A stretch of DNA of 64,000 nt from Mycobacterium sp. (GCF_029961025.1 NZ_JASBVP010000007.1:124001-188000); one strand, 5' to 3'. Positions 11,552 to 20,951 are shown, counted from the first letter of the stretch. Numbers and translations: made by a program. The notes: generated by a model not told the origin, from the letters alone.

Positions 11552-12151
11552 GTGCCGCGACTGGTCCTCCTCGGTGTCGGGGCGATGCACTCGCCACGCT
11601 ATCGTCCCGCCGGGCTGCTGGTGGCCTGGGGTGCCCACCGCATCATGCTGGACGGCGGCGGCTGCGCGGATCCCGGCCCGCCGCTGGATGCTTGGCTGGT
11701 CTGCGACGAGCACGCGGAGTTGGCACCGCAGATCCGGCGCCGCGCCGCTGAGTTGGGGGTGCGCCCCGCTGTGGGCCCGTTCCAGGCCGACAACACCCGG
11801 CTGCGCCCGCTGCCGGTGCGGCACACCTCGCATCCCACCTTCGGCTACCTGATCGAGACGGGCCGCAAGCGGGCGGTGTGGGCGCCGGAGTTCTGGGAAT
11901 TCCCGGACTGGGCGGCGGGCTCGGATCTCATGTTCGCTGACGCCGCCGGATGGAATCGCCCGATCCGATTCGCCCACGGCGTCGGCGGGCACGCGTGCGT
12001 GCGGGACGTGGCCGAGGCGGCTCGCCGCGTGGCCGTGCGCCGGCTGGTCTTTGCCCACATCGGCCGGCCGAGCATCCGGGCGATCGGGCGGGGTGAGCTG
12101 CCGCCCTTCGGGGAATGGGGTTACGACGGCGCCGTGTTCTGGCTGCACTGA
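11552..12151 (+). CDS. MBL-fold-like hydrolase, function unknown
   Basis: 199 residues, GTG start 21 bases after rpsQ with no clear Shine-Dalgarno, so it may be read from the S10 transcript. The sequence suggests a reduced metallo-beta-lactamase-like fold: hydrophobic strand LVLLGVG at the start, HTSHPTFGYLIE in the middle, DLMFADAAGW as a candidate metal-ligand Asp strand, and LVFAHIGRPS near the end. The canonical HxHxDH motif is absent, so it may be a divergent or non-catalytic family member. It precedes the arylsulfatase by 100 bases. No substrate can be assigned. Confidence 0.7.
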   Translation: MPRLVLLGVGAMHSPRYRPAGLLVAWGAHRIMLDGGGCADPGPPLDAWLVCDEHAELAPQIRRRAAELGVRPAVGPFQADNTRLRPLPVRHTSHPTFGYLIETGRKRAVWAPEFWEFPDWAAGSDLMFADAAGWNRPIRFAHGVGGHACVRDVAEAARRVAVRRLVFAHIGRPSIRAIGRGELPPFGEWGYDGAVFWLH

Positions 12152-12251
12152 GCGCCGCGTGGTCGTGCGCCGGTTTGACACCATTTCGGCTATTCCACAC
12201 CCCGCGGGTATAGGCTCGCCACACCGACGGTCATGCAGAACGGAGCCGGTG

Positions 12252-14603
12252 ATGGCAGCGAAGTTTCGGGGCAGGATCGAGCTGGATATTCGCGATTCGC
12301 AGCCCGACTGGGGCCCGTACGCGGCCCCCACCGCGCCGGCGAACGCCCCCAACGTTCTCTATCTCGTCTGGGACGACGTCGGTATCGCGACGTGGGACTG
12401 TTTCGGCGGGTTGGTCGACATGCCGGCCATGAGCCGCATCGCCCACCGTGGGGTGCGGCTCTCGCAGTTTCACACCACCGCATTGTGCTCGCCGACGCGG
12501 GCGTCATTGCTGACCGGGCGTAACGCCAGCACCGTGGGCATGGCAACCATCGAGGAGTTCACCGACGGTTTCCCGAACTGCCACGGGCGCATACCCGTCG
12601 AGACCGCGCTGATCTCGGAGGTGCTCGTCGAGCGGGGCTATAACACCTACTGCACCGGCAAATGGCATCTGACACCATTGGAGGAATCCAACCTGGCCGC
12701 GACGAAACGCAACTGGCCGCTTTCGCGGGGCTTTGAACGCTTCTACGGATTCCTCGGCGGCGAGACCGACCAATGGTACCCCGACCTGGTGTACGACAAT
12801 CACCCGATAACTCCGCCGGCGACGCCCGAGGAGGGTTATCACCTGTCGAAGGACATCGCCGACAAGACGATCGAATTCATCCGCGACGCCAAGGTGATCG
12901 CGCCCGCAAAACCGTGGTTCGCCTACGTGTGCCCGGGTGCCGGCCACGCCCCCCACCACGTCTTCAAAGAGTGGGCGGACAACTACGCCGGACGCTTCGA
13001 TATGGGATACGAACGCTACCGCGAAATCGTGCTGGAGCGCCAGACCGCGATGGGAATCGTGCCGGCCGGCACCGAGTTATCACCGATGAACCCCTACCTT
13101 GACGTGAAAGGCCCGGCCGGACAGCCGTGGCCGCTGCAAGACACGGTGCGGCCATGGGCGACCCTGAACGCCGAGGAGAAGAAGCTGTTTTGCCGCATGG
13201 CCGAGGTGTTCGCGGGTTTCCTCAGCTACACCGATGCCCAGATCGGGCGGATCCTGGACTATCTCGAGGAATCCGGTCAGCTGGACAACACGTTGATCGT
13301 GGTGATCTCCGATAACGGCGCCAGCGGTGAAGGCGGGCCCAACGGATCGGTGAATGAGGCGAAGTTCTTCAACGGCTACATCGACACCGTCGAGGAGAGC
13401 CTGAAGTTTCTCGACCGCCTGGGCAGCCCGCAGACCTACAACCATTACCCGATCGGGTGGGCGATGGCCTTCAACACCCCCTATAAGTTGTTCAAACGCT
13501 ACGCCTCCCATGAGGGTGGCATCGCCGATGCGGCGATCATCAGCTGGCCCAACGGGATCTCCGCGCACGGCGAGGTCCGTGACAACTACGTCCATGTCTG
13601 TGATATCACCCCGACCGTCTACGACCTGCTGGGAATCACCGCCCCGCAGGCGGTGAAAGGAATCCCGCAGAAACCGCTGGACGGGGTGAGCTTCAAAGCG
13701 GCGCTTTCTCATCCAAACGCCGACACCGGCAAGGACACCCAGTTTTACACCATGCTGGGCACCCGGGGGATCTGGCACAACGGCTGGTTCGCCAACACCG
13801 TGCACGCCGCCATCCCGGCGGGCTGGTCGCATTTCGACGCCGACCGCTGGGAGCTCTTTCACATCGCCGCCGATCGCAGTCAGTGTCATGATCTGGCCGC
13901 GCAGCGGCCCGACAAGCTCGAGGAACTCAAGGCGTTGTGGTTTTCCGAAGCCGCCAAGTACAACGGGCTACCGCTGGCGGATTTGACGCTGCTGGAAACG
14001 ATGTCGCGATGGCGGCCCTATCTGGGAGGCGAACGGTCCAGCTACACCTACTACCCCGACACCGCCGGCGTGGGCATGGGCGCCGGCGCCGAGATACGCG
14101 GCCGCTCGTTTTCGGTGCTGGCCGACGTGACCATCGACACCGCCGACGCTGGCGGTGTGCTGTTTAAGCAGGGCGGCCGTCACGGCGGCCACGTGCTGTT
14201 CATCCAGGACGGGCGGCTGCACTACGTCTACAACTTCCTCGGCGAGCAGGAGCAGCTGATCTCCTCCCCCGCTGCGGTGCCGCCGGGTAGGCACCTCCTC
14301 GGAGTCCGCTACACCCGGACCGGCACGGTGGAAAACAGCCACACCCCGCTGGGTGAAGCCACCCTCTACATCGACCACACCCCGGTTGCCACGTTGCCGG
14401 ACATGAAGACCCAGCCGGGCACCTTCGGGTTGGCCGGCGTCACCACCACCGTCGGGCGCGACAGCGGTTCGGGCGTGTCCGGCCGCTATCAAGCGCCGTT
14501 CACGTTCACCGGCGGCGCTATCACACAGGTCATCGTCGACCTCTCGGGCACACCTTATGTGGATCTGGAAAGGCAGCTGGAGCTTGTTTTTTCGCGCGAC
14601 TGA
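12252..14603 (+). CDS. atsA: arylsulfatase
   Basis: 783-residue type I sulfatase, the counterpart of M. tuberculosis AtsA (Rv0711). It hydrolyses sulfate esters after conversion of the active-site cysteine to formylglycine. Cys79 lies in the sulfatase signature CSPTRASLLTGRN, and the metal site includes WDDVG near residue 42 and ISDNGASGEGG around residue 355. A C-terminal beta-rich domain follows residue about 600. ATG 12252 behind GGAGCCGGTG is chosen. The open frame extends to 12051 but upstream codons are not sulfatase-like and overlap the preceding gene. There is no signal peptide, so it is probably cytoplasmic. The activating enzyme is encoded at 15290. Confidence 0.96.
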   Translation: MAAKFRGRIELDIRDSQPDWGPYAAPTAPANAPNVLYLVWDDVGIATWDCFGGLVDMPAMSRIAHRGVRLSQFHTTALCSPTRASLLTGRNASTVGMATIEEFTDGFPNCHGRIPVETALISEVLVERGYNTYCTGKWHLTPLEESNLAATKRNWPLSRGFERFYGFLGGETDQWYPDLVYDNHPITPPATPEEGYHLSKDIADKTIEFIRDAKVIAPAKPWFAYVCPGAGHAPHHVFKEWADNYAGRFDMGYERYREIVLERQTAMGIVPAGTELSPMNPYLDVKGPAGQPWPLQDTVRPWATLNAEEKKLFCRMAEVFAGFLSYTDAQIGRILDYLEESGQLDNTLIVVISDNGASGEGGPNGSVNEAKFFNGYIDTVEESLKFLDRLGSPQTYNHYPIGWAMAFNTPYKLFKRYASHEGGIADAAIISWPNGISAHGEVRDNYVHVCDITPTVYDLLGITAPQAVKGIPQKPLDGVSFKAALSHPNADTGKDTQFYTMLGTRGIWHNGWFANTVHAAIPAGWSHFDADRWELFHIAADRSQCHDLAAQRPDKLEELKALWFSEAAKYNGLPLADLTLLETMSRWRPYLGGERSSYTYYPDTAGVGMGAGAEIRGRSFSVLADVTIDTADAGGVLFKQGGRHGGHVLFIQDGRLHYVYNFLGEQEQLISSPAAVPPGRHLLGVRYTRTGTVENSHTPLGEATLYIDHTPVATLPDMKTQPGTFGLAGVTTTVGRDSGSGVSGRYQAPFTFTGGAITQVIVDLSGTPYVDLERQLELVFSRD

Positions 14604-15285
14604 AACGCCGCTGAGGCCGCTATATGCCGTGCCCGTCGCGGCATGTGCGACGGCGTTTCTCCTGGGTGCGTGCGAGAAGATCAGCGCAGGCACCGCTGTT
14701 CGGGCGGGTGGAACCTCGCTCCCGGCCACGACGACAACGCCCACAACGCAGACTGCGGTACCCGGGGTCGAGACGACATTGCCGGAGCACATTCCGCCGA
14801 ATGCGTTCGCATGCTTTCCGCAGCCAAGCGGCATCGGCACCACCACCGTCGCTACGGTTTCCGATCCCGCCGCGCCGCGGATCACCGTGGCGGTGCCGGA
14901 CGGCTGGACCTCATCACCAGGGGACGGCGACGTGGCGCTGACCCTGAGTGGGCCCGACGACATGACCGGGAAGGTCACCATCGCCGCGACGACCCTCGAT
15001 CCGGCCGCGGCGTTCTCCGACTACGCCGCCTCGCTGCGCGGAGCGCATCCGCACGCCCAGGTCGACGTTGCTGCGGCCCAATTTTGCGGATACAGCAGCC
15101 AGAAGCTGACCGGAACATTCCCCGGGCCGAGCGGTGACATTGCTTTCGCCGACCGGATCACCGACATCTGGACCAACACCAAGACGTATTTGGTCACCAT
15201 TCACCTGGAAGGGCCGGCCGGTGCGCCCGGATTCGACGCAGCCAAAGCCGCGTTGATGCAAGAGTTCGCCATCGTCATACCCTGA
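14557..15285 (+). CDS. putative lipoprotein, LpqN/LpqT-like
   Basis: 242 residues. A hydrophobic segment ends in lipobox LLGAC (Cys39 from this start), predicting diacylglyceryl anchoring on the outer face of the membrane. After a Thr/Pro-rich linker there is a globular domain with ITVAVPDGW, which resembles the mycobacterial LpqN/LpqT/Rv0583 lipoprotein group. I base that on pattern only. ATG 14557 overlaps atsA by 47 bases. TTG 14584 is an alternative with a shorter signal. Four bases separate it from the formylglycine-generating enzyme, so it is in the same operon. M. tuberculosis has no gene at this position. Confidence 0.75.
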   Translation: MWIWKGSWSLFFRATETPLRPLYAVPVAACATAFLLGACEKISAGTAVRAGGTSLPATTTTPTTQTAVPGVETTLPEHIPPNAFACFPQPSGIGTTTVATVSDPAAPRITVAVPDGWTSSPGDGDVALTLSGPDDMTGKVTIAATTLDPAAAFSDYAASLRGAHPHAQVDVAAAQFCGYSSQKLTGTFPGPSGDIAFADRITDIWTNTKTYLVTIHLEGPAGAPGFDAAKAALMQEFAIVIP

Positions 15286-15289
15286 AGCG

Positions 15290-16171
15290 ATGCTCACCGA
15301 GTTGGTCGACCTGCCGGGTGGATCGTTTCGCATGGGCTCGACCGGTTTCTACCCGGAAGAGGCGCCGATCCACACCGTGACCGTGGGCGCGTTCGCGGTG
15401 GAGCGCCATCCGGTGACCAACGCGCAGTTCGCCGAATTCGTCGCCGCGACAGGCTATGTGACGGTCGCTGAGCAACCGATCGATCCCGCGCTCTACCCGG
15501 AGGCGGACCTTGCGGACCTACGGCCGGGCGCGATGGTGTTCCGCCCGACGCCCGGCCCGGTGGATCTGTGCGACTGGCGCCAGTGGTGGCACTGGGCACC
15601 GGGTGCATCGTGGCGGCACCCGTTCGGGCCTGACAGCGATATCGCCGGCAAGGCCGATCACCCCGTCGTGCAGGTCGCCTACCCGGATGCCGCGGCATAT
15701 GCGCGCTGGGCCGGGCGACGGCTGCCCACCGAGGCCGAGTGGGAGTATGCGGCCCGCGGCGGAACCATCACGACCTACGCCTGGGGCGACGAGGAGAAGC
15801 CGGGCGGGCGGTTGATGGCCAATACCTGGCAGGGCAGGTTCCCGTACCGCAACGACGGGGCTCTCGGTTGGGTGGGCACCTCTCCGGTGGGCACGTTTCC
15901 ACCCAACGGTTTCGACCTGCTGGACATGATCGGCAATGTCTGGGAGTGGACGACCACCGAGTTTTCCGCGCATCACCGGCTCACTCAGCCGCCCAAGCCG
16001 TGCTGTGCACCGTCGGGTCCCGCCGACCCCACGATCAGCCAGACGCTCAAAGGGGGTTCGCACCTGTGCGCGCCCGAGTACTGCCACCGCTATCGGCCGG
16101 CGGCGCGTTCACCACAGTCCCAAGACACCGCCACCACCCACATCGGTTTTCGGTGCGTGGTGGATCGCTAG
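15290..16171 (+). CDS. formylglycine-generating enzyme (sulfatase activator)
   Basis: 293-residue FGE-sulfatase domain protein, counterpart of Rv0712. It is a copper-dependent oxidase that converts the Cys of a CxPxR motif in sulfatases to formylglycine. Seen: PGGSFRMGS near the start, PTEAEWEYAARGG in the middle, NVWEWT, and the catalytic region GGSHLCAPEYCHRYR with Cys260 and Cys265 matching the two-cysteine active site of the family. Its natural client is AtsA two genes upstream (CSPTR). The lipoprotein gene lies between them. Confidence 0.96.
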   Translation: MLTELVDLPGGSFRMGSTGFYPEEAPIHTVTVGAFAVERHPVTNAQFAEFVAATGYVTVAEQPIDPALYPEADLADLRPGAMVFRPTPGPVDLCDWRQWWHWAPGASWRHPFGPDSDIAGKADHPVVQVAYPDAAAYARWAGRRLPTEAEWEYAARGGTITTYAWGDEEKPGGRLMANTWQGRFPYRNDGALGWVGTSPVGTFPPNGFDLLDMIGNVWEWTTTEFSAHHRLTQPPKPCCAPSGPADPTISQTLKGGSHLCAPEYCHRYRPAARSPQSQDTATTHIGFRCVVDR

Positions 16172-16201
16172 CGCCACGCAAGCACCGAAGCGATGGCCGG
16201 G

Positions 16202-16591
16202 CTAGGCGATCAGTTCGATCTCTGCCTCATGGCCGGGGGATTGAGCAAGTCGCCCGTCGCACGTTATTAGCGGCGCAGCGAGACCCTCGGCGAGGGCGAC
16301 GTACACACCATCGGCGACGGTATGGGTGCTTCGCAGTTGGAAGGCGCGCCGGATGAAAGCCTTCGTCGGCCAACGACGGAGCGATAGGAGCTGGAAGTCG
16401 GCAACCGCGACGAGCCCTTCGTGATCACTGATCAGCTGGCGCATTACCGCTCGACGGATAGCACCGATCACCTCGACGTCGAAGTGGGCGGGGGTATGCA
16501 CCGTCTCACCCCGCAATCGCCGGGCCACCGCCGCCCCAGGCCGCGTCGCGAGGAGCAGCTCGACAGCCGCCGAGGCGTCCAGCACGATCAC
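16202..16591 (-). CDS. vapC: VapC-type PIN-domain toxin
   Basis: 129 residues with the PIN-domain fold: MIVLDASAAVELLL (first acidic residue Asp5), an acidic residue in FDVEVIGAIRR, and the later pair in TVADGVYVALAEGL and LITCDGRLA. VapC proteins are Mg-dependent RNases that cleave tRNA or rRNA when not bound to their antitoxin. It overlaps vapB by four bases (ATGA), with the antitoxin first, the standard arrangement. Transcribed opposite to the flanking sulfatase and ribosomal operons. Confidence 0.93.
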   Translation of the reverse strand: MIVLDASAAVELLLATRPGAAVARRLRGETVHTPAHFDVEVIGAIRRAVMRQLISDHEGLVAVADFQLLSLRRWPTKAFIRRAFQLRSTHTVADGVYVALAEGLAAPLITCDGRLAQSPGHEAEIELIA

Positions 16592-16815
16592 TCGGACCGA
16601 GCTTCGTCAACCAGTTCAGCTGCGGCCACGCCGAGGTCCCGGCGCGGCAACGCCGCGAGGCGGTCAAGAACGTCGTCGAGGGCCGGCTCTGCAGCGATTT
16701 CCTCCAGTCGGGCAAGCAGGAAATCGCTCAGGCTCATCCGGCGCGCCGCTGCCCGGGCCTTCAACTCGCGAACCAGTTCGTCGGGCACGTTTCGGATCTG
16801 CACCATTGTCGGCAT
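16588..16815 (-). CDS. vapB: VapB-type ribbon-helix-helix antitoxin
   Basis: 75 residues. The N-terminus (MVQIRNVPDELVRELKARA) is a ribbon-helix-helix DNA-binding domain of the FitA/VapB type. The C-terminus would wrap the VapC active site. ATG 16815 has no Shine-Dalgarno but lies about 7 bases after a candidate -10, so the mRNA may be leaderless. An internal ATG (16806) is possible. It should repress its own operon through the palindrome directly upstream. Confidence 0.92.
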   Translation of the reverse strand: MPTMVQIRNVPDELVRELKARAAARRMSLSDFLLARLEEIAAEPALDDVLDRLAALPRRDLGVAAAELVDEARSE

Positions 16816-16821
16816 GCTGTA

Positions 16822-16851
16822 AACATAGCGGACATGTTCTCAACATGTAAA
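16822..16851 (-). promoter_or_regulatory. vapBC promoter with autoregulatory operator
   Basis: Read on the minus strand: TTTACA (16851-16846), 18-base spacer, TATGTT (16827-16822). Inside the spacer is the perfect inverted repeat ACATGT-N5-ACATGT (16832-16848), well placed for repression by the VapB ribbon-helix-helix domain. Transcription would start near 16815, the first base of vapB. Confidence 0.6.
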
Positions 16852-16898
16852 GTACTCAGTCGTCATCAGTCAAGTGCCGGATGAGGCGGTCGAGGGAT

Positions 16899-16927
16899 TT
16901 GGCTGCGGGCGGGTCGTCACCTAGACT
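16899..16927 (+). promoter_or_regulatory. spc operon promoter
   Basis: TTGGCT (16899-16904), 17-base spacer, TAGACT (16922-16927), a good SigA-like promoter about 200 bases before rplN. It explains independent transcription of the rplN-rplO block, which is separated from the S10 genes here. Between it and rplN there is only a non-coding leader. Confidence 0.6.
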
Positions 16928-17131
16928 CTAGGGGTTGCCGTGGGCAGACCTTGGCCGACGCTGTTGGCGGCCCTGCGTGCCCTTCGGCAGCAAAGACCAC
17001 GCACGCCAGGTCTCTGGCGGGAGTTCCCCGCCGGGACGGCACGCATGGGCGTGCACACGTTCAACCCGGTCGCCCGACGGGCAGGTTGCGCCGAGCCGCC
17101 GGGACAGCCGGGACAGGATTGAGGAGATCTG

Positions 17132-17500
17132 GTGATTCAGCAGGAATCGCGGCTGAAGGTGGCCGATAACACCGGCGCCAAGGAGATCCTGTGCATCCGT
17201 GTGCTGGGCGGGTCGGGGCGCCGCTACGCCGGCATCGGCGACGTCATCGTGGCGACGGTCAAGGACGCGATCCCCGGCGGCAGCGTCAAGCGTGGCGACG
17301 TGGTGAAGGCCGTGGTGGTGCGCACGGCCAAGGAACGGCGCCGCCCCGACGGCAGCTACATCAAGTTCGACGAGAACGCGGCGGTGATCATCAAACCGGA
17401 CAACGATCCGCGCGGGACCCGGATCTTCGGGCCGGTCGGTCGCGAACTGCGGGACAAGCGCTTCATGAAGATCATCTCGCTGGCCCCGGAGGTGTTGTAG
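17132..17500 (+). CDS. rplN: 50S ribosomal protein L14
   Basis: 122 residues, normal length, from GTG 17132 behind GAGGAG. The start [18 protein letters not shown] and the signature [19 protein letters not shown] are diagnostic. L14 forms intersubunit bridges and binds the RsfS silencing factor. First gene of the spc operon. rplX begins on the next base after its stop. Confidence 0.99.
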   Translation: MIQQESRLKVADNTGAKEILCIRVLGGSGRRYAGIGDVIVATVKDAIPGGSVKRGDVVKAVVVRTAKERRRPDGSYIKFDENAAVIIKPDNDPRGTRIFGPVGRELRDKRFMKIISLAPEVL

Positions 17501-17818
17501 ATGAAGGTTCACAAGGGTGACACCGTGCTGGTCATCTCGGGGAAGGACAAGGGCGCCAAAGGCAAGGTGCTGCAAGCCTATCCGGCCCGCAACAAGGTGC
17601 TCGTCGAGGGCGTCAACCGGATCAAGAAGCACACGCCGGTCTCGGCCACCCAGCGTGGTGCTCGAACCGGTGGGATCGTCACCCAGGAAGCCCCGATCCA
17701 CGTCTCCAACGTGATGGTGGTCGACTCCGACGGAAAACCCACCCGAGTCGGCTATCGCATCGATGAGGAGACCGGCAAGAAGGTCCGTGTCTCCAAGCGC
17801 AACGGCAAGGACATTTAA
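17501..17818 (+). CDS. rplX: 50S ribosomal protein L24
   Basis: 105 residues with the KOW motif near the start ([20 protein letters not shown]). An early-assembly protein of the large subunit. Directly adjacent to rplN and three bases before rplE. Confidence 0.99.
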   Translation: MKVHKGDTVLVISGKDKGAKGKVLQAYPARNKVLVEGVNRIKKHTPVSATQRGARTGGIVTQEAPIHVSNVMVVDSDGKPTRVGYRIDEETGKKVRVSKRNGKDI

Positions 17819-17821
17819 GCG

Positions 17822-18394
17822 ATGACCACCACTGACACACCGGCCAAGGTTCAGCCGCGGCTGAAGGTGCGCTACCGCGAGGAAATCCGAGGCTTGCTGC
17901 AGAAGCAATTCGGCTACGCCAACGTCATGCAAATCCCGACCGTGGTGAAGGTCGTCGTCAACATGGGTGTCGGCGAGGCGGCCCGCGACGCCAAACTGAT
18001 CAACGCGGCGGTCAACGATGTCGCGATGATCACCGGCCAGCGTCCAGAAATCCGCCGGGCCCGCAAGTCGATCGCCCAGTTCAAGTTGCGCCAGGGCATG
18101 CCGATCGGCGTCCGGGCGACGCTGCGGGGCGACCGAATGTGGGAATTCCTCGACCGGCTCACCTCGATCGCGCTGCCGCGTATTCGTGACTTTCGCGGGC
18201 TTTCGCCCAAGCAGTTCGATGGGGCCGGTAACTACACGCTGGGGCTGGCCGAGCAGTCGGTGTTCCATGAAATCGACGTGGACAAGATCGACCGGCCGCG
18301 CGGCATGAACATCAGCGTGGTCACCTCGGCGACAACAGACGACGAAGGACGGGCGCTGTTGCGGGCTCTCGGTTTCCCGTTTAAGGAGAATTGA
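17822..18394 (+). CDS. rplE: 50S ribosomal protein L5
   Basis: 190 residues. Conserved [14 protein letters not shown] and [22 protein letters not shown] motifs, then a C-terminal FHEIDVDKI segment. It binds 5S rRNA and contacts the P-site tRNA. The N-terminal dozen residues are a variable actinobacterial extension. Confidence 0.99.
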   Translation: MTTTDTPAKVQPRLKVRYREEIRGLLQKQFGYANVMQIPTVVKVVVNMGVGEAARDAKLINAAVNDVAMITGQRPEIRRARKSIAQFKLRQGMPIGVRATLRGDRMWEFLDRLTSIALPRIRDFRGLSPKQFDGAGNYTLGLAEQSVFHEIDVDKIDRPRGMNISVVTSATTDDEGRALLRALGFPFKEN

Positions 18395-18398
18395 GCAG

Positions 18399-18584
18399 AT
18401 GGCGAAAAAGGCACTGATAATCAAAGCCCGGCGCAAGCCGAGGTTCTCCGTGCGCGCCTACACTCGCTGCAGCAAGTGTGGCCGACCCCGTGCGGTCTAC
18501 CGCAAGTTTGGGTTGTGCCGGATCTGCCTGCGCGAGATGGCGCACGCCGGTGAGCTGCCCGGGGTGCGAAAGAGCAGTTGGTGA
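18399..18584 (+). CDS. rpsN: 30S ribosomal protein S14, zinc-binding type (S14 type Z)
   Basis: 61 residues with two CxxC pairs (CSKCGRPR and CRICLRE), the zinc-ribbon form also named rpsZ. Mycobacteria encode a second zinc-independent S14 elsewhere under Zur control. This spc-operon copy is the zinc-replete form. Four bases after rplE. Confidence 0.98.
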   Translation: MAKKALIIKARRKPRFSVRAYTRCSKCGRPRAVYRKFGLCRICLREMAHAGELPGVRKSSW

Positions 18585-18665
18585 GCGAAAGGAAGGTGAA
18601 CCGGCGCTTACGACCCGCGCCGATGACGATGCAGAGCGCAGCGATGAGGAGGAGCGGCGCCGATT

Positions 18666-19064
18666 ATGACGATGACTGACCCGATCGCAGACTTCCTGAC
18701 CCGTCTGCGCAACGCCAATTCGGCATACCACGACGAAGTCCGGCTGCCACACTCCAAGCTCAAGGTCAATATCGCCGAGATCCTCAAGAACGAGGGCTAT
18801 ATCAGCGGTTACCGCGTCGAGGACGCCCGGGTGGGAAAGACGTTGGTCATCCAGCTCAAATACGGTCCGAACCGGGAACGCAGCCTGGCCGGACTGCGCC
18901 GGGTATCCAAGCCGGGCTTGCGGGTATACGCGAAGTCCAGCAAGCTGCCGCGGGTGCTCGGTGGTCTGGGGGTGGCGATCATCTCAACGTCGTCGGGTCT
19001 GCTGACCGACCGGCAGGCGGCCCGGCAGGGTGTGGGCGGCGAAGTAATCGCGTACGTGTGGTGA
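18666..19064 (+). CDS. rpsH: 30S ribosomal protein S8
   Basis: 132 residues beginning [17 protein letters not shown]. The second ATG at 18672 is an alternative start. The C-terminal signature [20 protein letters not shown] is intact. It binds 16S rRNA helix 21 and, in enteric bacteria, represses the spc operon. An 81-base spacer separates it from rpsN. Confidence 0.99.
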   Translation: MTMTDPIADFLTRLRNANSAYHDEVRLPHSKLKVNIAEILKNEGYISGYRVEDARVGKTLVIQLKYGPNRERSLAGLRRVSKPGLRVYAKSSKLPRVLGGLGVAIISTSSGLLTDRQAARQGVGGEVIAYVW

Positions 19065-19076
19065 GGGGACCGAGGG

Positions 19077-19616
19077 ATGTCACGTATTGGTAAGCAACCG
19101 ATTCCGGTTCCCGCCGGAGTCGATGTGACGATTAACGGTCGGCACGTGTCGGTGAAAGGTCCCAAGGGCGCGCTGGAACTGAGGGTCGCCGAGCCGATCA
19201 CGGTGTCCCGGAACGACGAGGGCGCTATCGTGGTGAGCCGCCCCGATGATGAGCGGCGCAGCCGCTCACTGCACGGGTTGTCGCGCACCCTGGTGTCCAA
19301 CCTGGTCACCGGGGTCACGCAGGGCTACACCACCAAGATGGAGATCTTCGGTGTCGGTTACCGGGTACAACTCAAGGGCTCCAATCTGGAGTTTGCGCTG
19401 GGCTATAGCCATCCGGTGGTCGTCGAAGCGCCCGAAGGCATCACGTTCGCGGTCGAGTCGCCCACGAAGTTCTCGATCTCCGGAATCGACAAGCAGAAGG
19501 TGGGCCAGGTCGCGGCGAACATCCGTCGGCTGCGCCGTCCCGACCCGTATAAGGGCAAGGGTGTGCGCTACGAGGGTGAGCAGGTTCGCCGCAAGGTTGG
19601 AAAGACAGGTAAGTAG
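19077..19616 (+). CDS. rplF: 50S ribosomal protein L6
   Basis: 179 residues: [17 protein letters not shown] at the start, two L6 repeats, and the C-terminal signature [16 protein letters not shown]. It sits near the factor-binding site beside the sarcin-ricin loop. GAGGGGACCGAGGG upstream supplies the ribosome binding site. Confidence 0.99.
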   Translation: MSRIGKQPIPVPAGVDVTINGRHVSVKGPKGALELRVAEPITVSRNDEGAIVVSRPDDERRSRSLHGLSRTLVSNLVTGVTQGYTTKMEIFGVGYRVQLKGSNLEFALGYSHPVVVEAPEGITFAVESPTKFSISGIDKQKVGQVAANIRRLRRPDPYKGKGVRYEGEQVRRKVGKTGK

Positions 19617-19626
19617 GTAAGTAGTG

Positions 19627-20034
19627 ATGGCCGCAGCACAATCGGATATCGCATCGCGTAAACCGGCCGGGCAGAGCATTTCCGCGGTGCGCAGGGCCGC
19701 ACGGCTGCGCAGGCACGCCCGGATCCGCAAAAAGATCTCGGGCACGCCGGAGCGTCCCCGGCTGGTGGTGCACCGCTCGGCACGGCACATCCACGTGCAA
19801 TTGGTCAACGATGTCAACGGCACTACCCTGGCCGCTGCCTCCTCGATCGAAGCCGACGTGCGGGCGGTACAGGGCGACAAGAAGGCCCGCAGCGTGCGGG
19901 TGGGGCAGTTGATCGCCGAGCGGGCCAAGGCCGCGGGAATCGACACCGTGGTGTTCGACCGCGGCGGGTATACCTACGGGGGGCGGATCGCGGCACTTGC
20001 CGACGCCGCACGGGCCAGCGGGTTGAAGTTCTGA
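19627..20034 (+). CDS. rplR: 50S ribosomal protein L18
   Basis: 135 residues from ATG 19627 (GTG 19624 adds one residue). The core begins at about residue 20 ([20 protein letters not shown]) and includes [18 protein letters not shown] and [12 protein letters not shown]. It binds 5S rRNA together with L5. The short non-conserved N-terminal extension is typical of mycobacteria. Confidence 0.98.
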   Translation: MAAAQSDIASRKPAGQSISAVRRAARLRRHARIRKKISGTPERPRLVVHRSARHIHVQLVNDVNGTTLAAASSIEADVRAVQGDKKARSVRVGQLIAERAKAAGIDTVVFDRGGYTYGGRIAALADAARASGLKF

Positions 20035-20083
20035 TGACGGGCGCGCTCATCGAGCTGTCGAATACGACGGGAAGGACCGCATA

Positions 20084-20755
20084 ATGGCGGAGCAACCGGC
20101 CGGGGCGGCCGTAGGCGTTGCTGACAGCCGCGCCGAGGGCCGGGACACGCGGGAAAGCCGAAGCCGTCGGGAGGGCAGCCGGACCCGCGACGGCGAGAAG
20201 ACCAACTACCTGGAGCGTGTCGTCGCGATCAACCGCGTATCCAAGGTGGTCAAGGGTGGTCGGCGGTTCAGCTTCACCGCTCTGGTCATCGTGGGTGACG
20301 GCAACGGCCTGGTCGGGGTCGGCTACGGCAAGGCCAAAGAGGTTCCGGCCGCGATCGCCAAAGGGGTCGAGGAGGCACGCAAAAACTTCTTCCGGGTGCC
20401 GCTGCTGGGCGGCACCATCACCCATCCGGTGCAGGGTGAGGCGGCCGCTGGAGTGGTGCTGTTGCGCCCGGCCAGCCCCGGCACCGGCGTGATCGCCGGG
20501 GGCGCCGCCCGCGCTGTGCTGGAATGCGCCGGGGTGCGAGACATTTTGGCTAAATCGCTGGGCAGTGACAACGCAATCAACGTCGTGCACGCCACGGTGG
20601 CCGCGCTCCATCAGCTGCAGCGCCCCGAGGAGGTGGCGGCGCGGCGGGGGTTGCCGATCGAGGATGTCGCTCCGGCGGCGATGCTCAAGGCGCGCCGGGA
20701 AAGTGGGGTGCTGGCGACGACCGCTGCGCGTGAGGGAGCGGGATATCATGGCTGA
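20084..20755 (+). CDS. rpsE: 30S ribosomal protein S5
   Basis: 223 residues. About 40 variable N-terminal residues rich in Arg/Glu precede the conserved S5 domain ([40 protein letters not shown]) and the C-terminal segment with [19 protein letters not shown]. It helps decoding accuracy at the mRNA entry tunnel. It overlaps rpmD by eight bases. Confidence 0.99.
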   Translation: MAEQPAGAAVGVADSRAEGRDTRESRSRREGSRTRDGEKTNYLERVVAINRVSKVVKGGRRFSFTALVIVGDGNGLVGVGYGKAKEVPAAIAKGVEEARKNFFRVPLLGGTITHPVQGEAAAGVVLLRPASPGTGVIAGGAARAVLECAGVRDILAKSLGSDNAINVVHATVAALHQLQRPEEVAARRGLPIEDVAPAAMLKARRESGVLATTAAREGAGYHG

Positions 20756-20951
20756 GCTGAAGATCACCCAGGTGCGCAGCACGATCGGGGCCCGCTGGAA
20801 GCAGCGTGAGAGCCTGCGCACGCTGGGCCTGCGGCGGATTCGCCATTCGGTGATTCGTGAGGACAACGCCCAGACCCGTGGGCTGATCGCGGTCGTGCGT
20901 CATCTGGTCCGGGTGGAACCCGTCGACACGCCCAGCGGAGGTGAAAAGTGA
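20748..20951 (+). CDS. rpmD: 50S ribosomal protein L30
   Basis: 67 residues beginning [14 protein letters not shown] with the L30 signature around [18 protein letters not shown] longer open frame starting at 20565 lies inside rpsE and is not real. The start overlaps rpsE by eight bases and the stop overlaps rplO by four, both consistent with coupled translation. Confidence 0.97.
   Translation: MAELKITQVRSTIGARWKQRESLRTLGLRRIRHSVIREDNAQTRGLIAVVRHLVRVEPVDTPSGGEK

Noticed and set aside
16935..17169. Three overlapping short frames in the spc leader
   Set aside because: Different frames of one non-coding leader; none has a ribosome site or conserved sequence.
16928..18436. 502-codon minus-strand open frame across rplN-rplE
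   Set aside because: It is antisense to four well-defined ribosomal genes, has no family sequence and no ribosome binding site. High GC creates long antisense frames.
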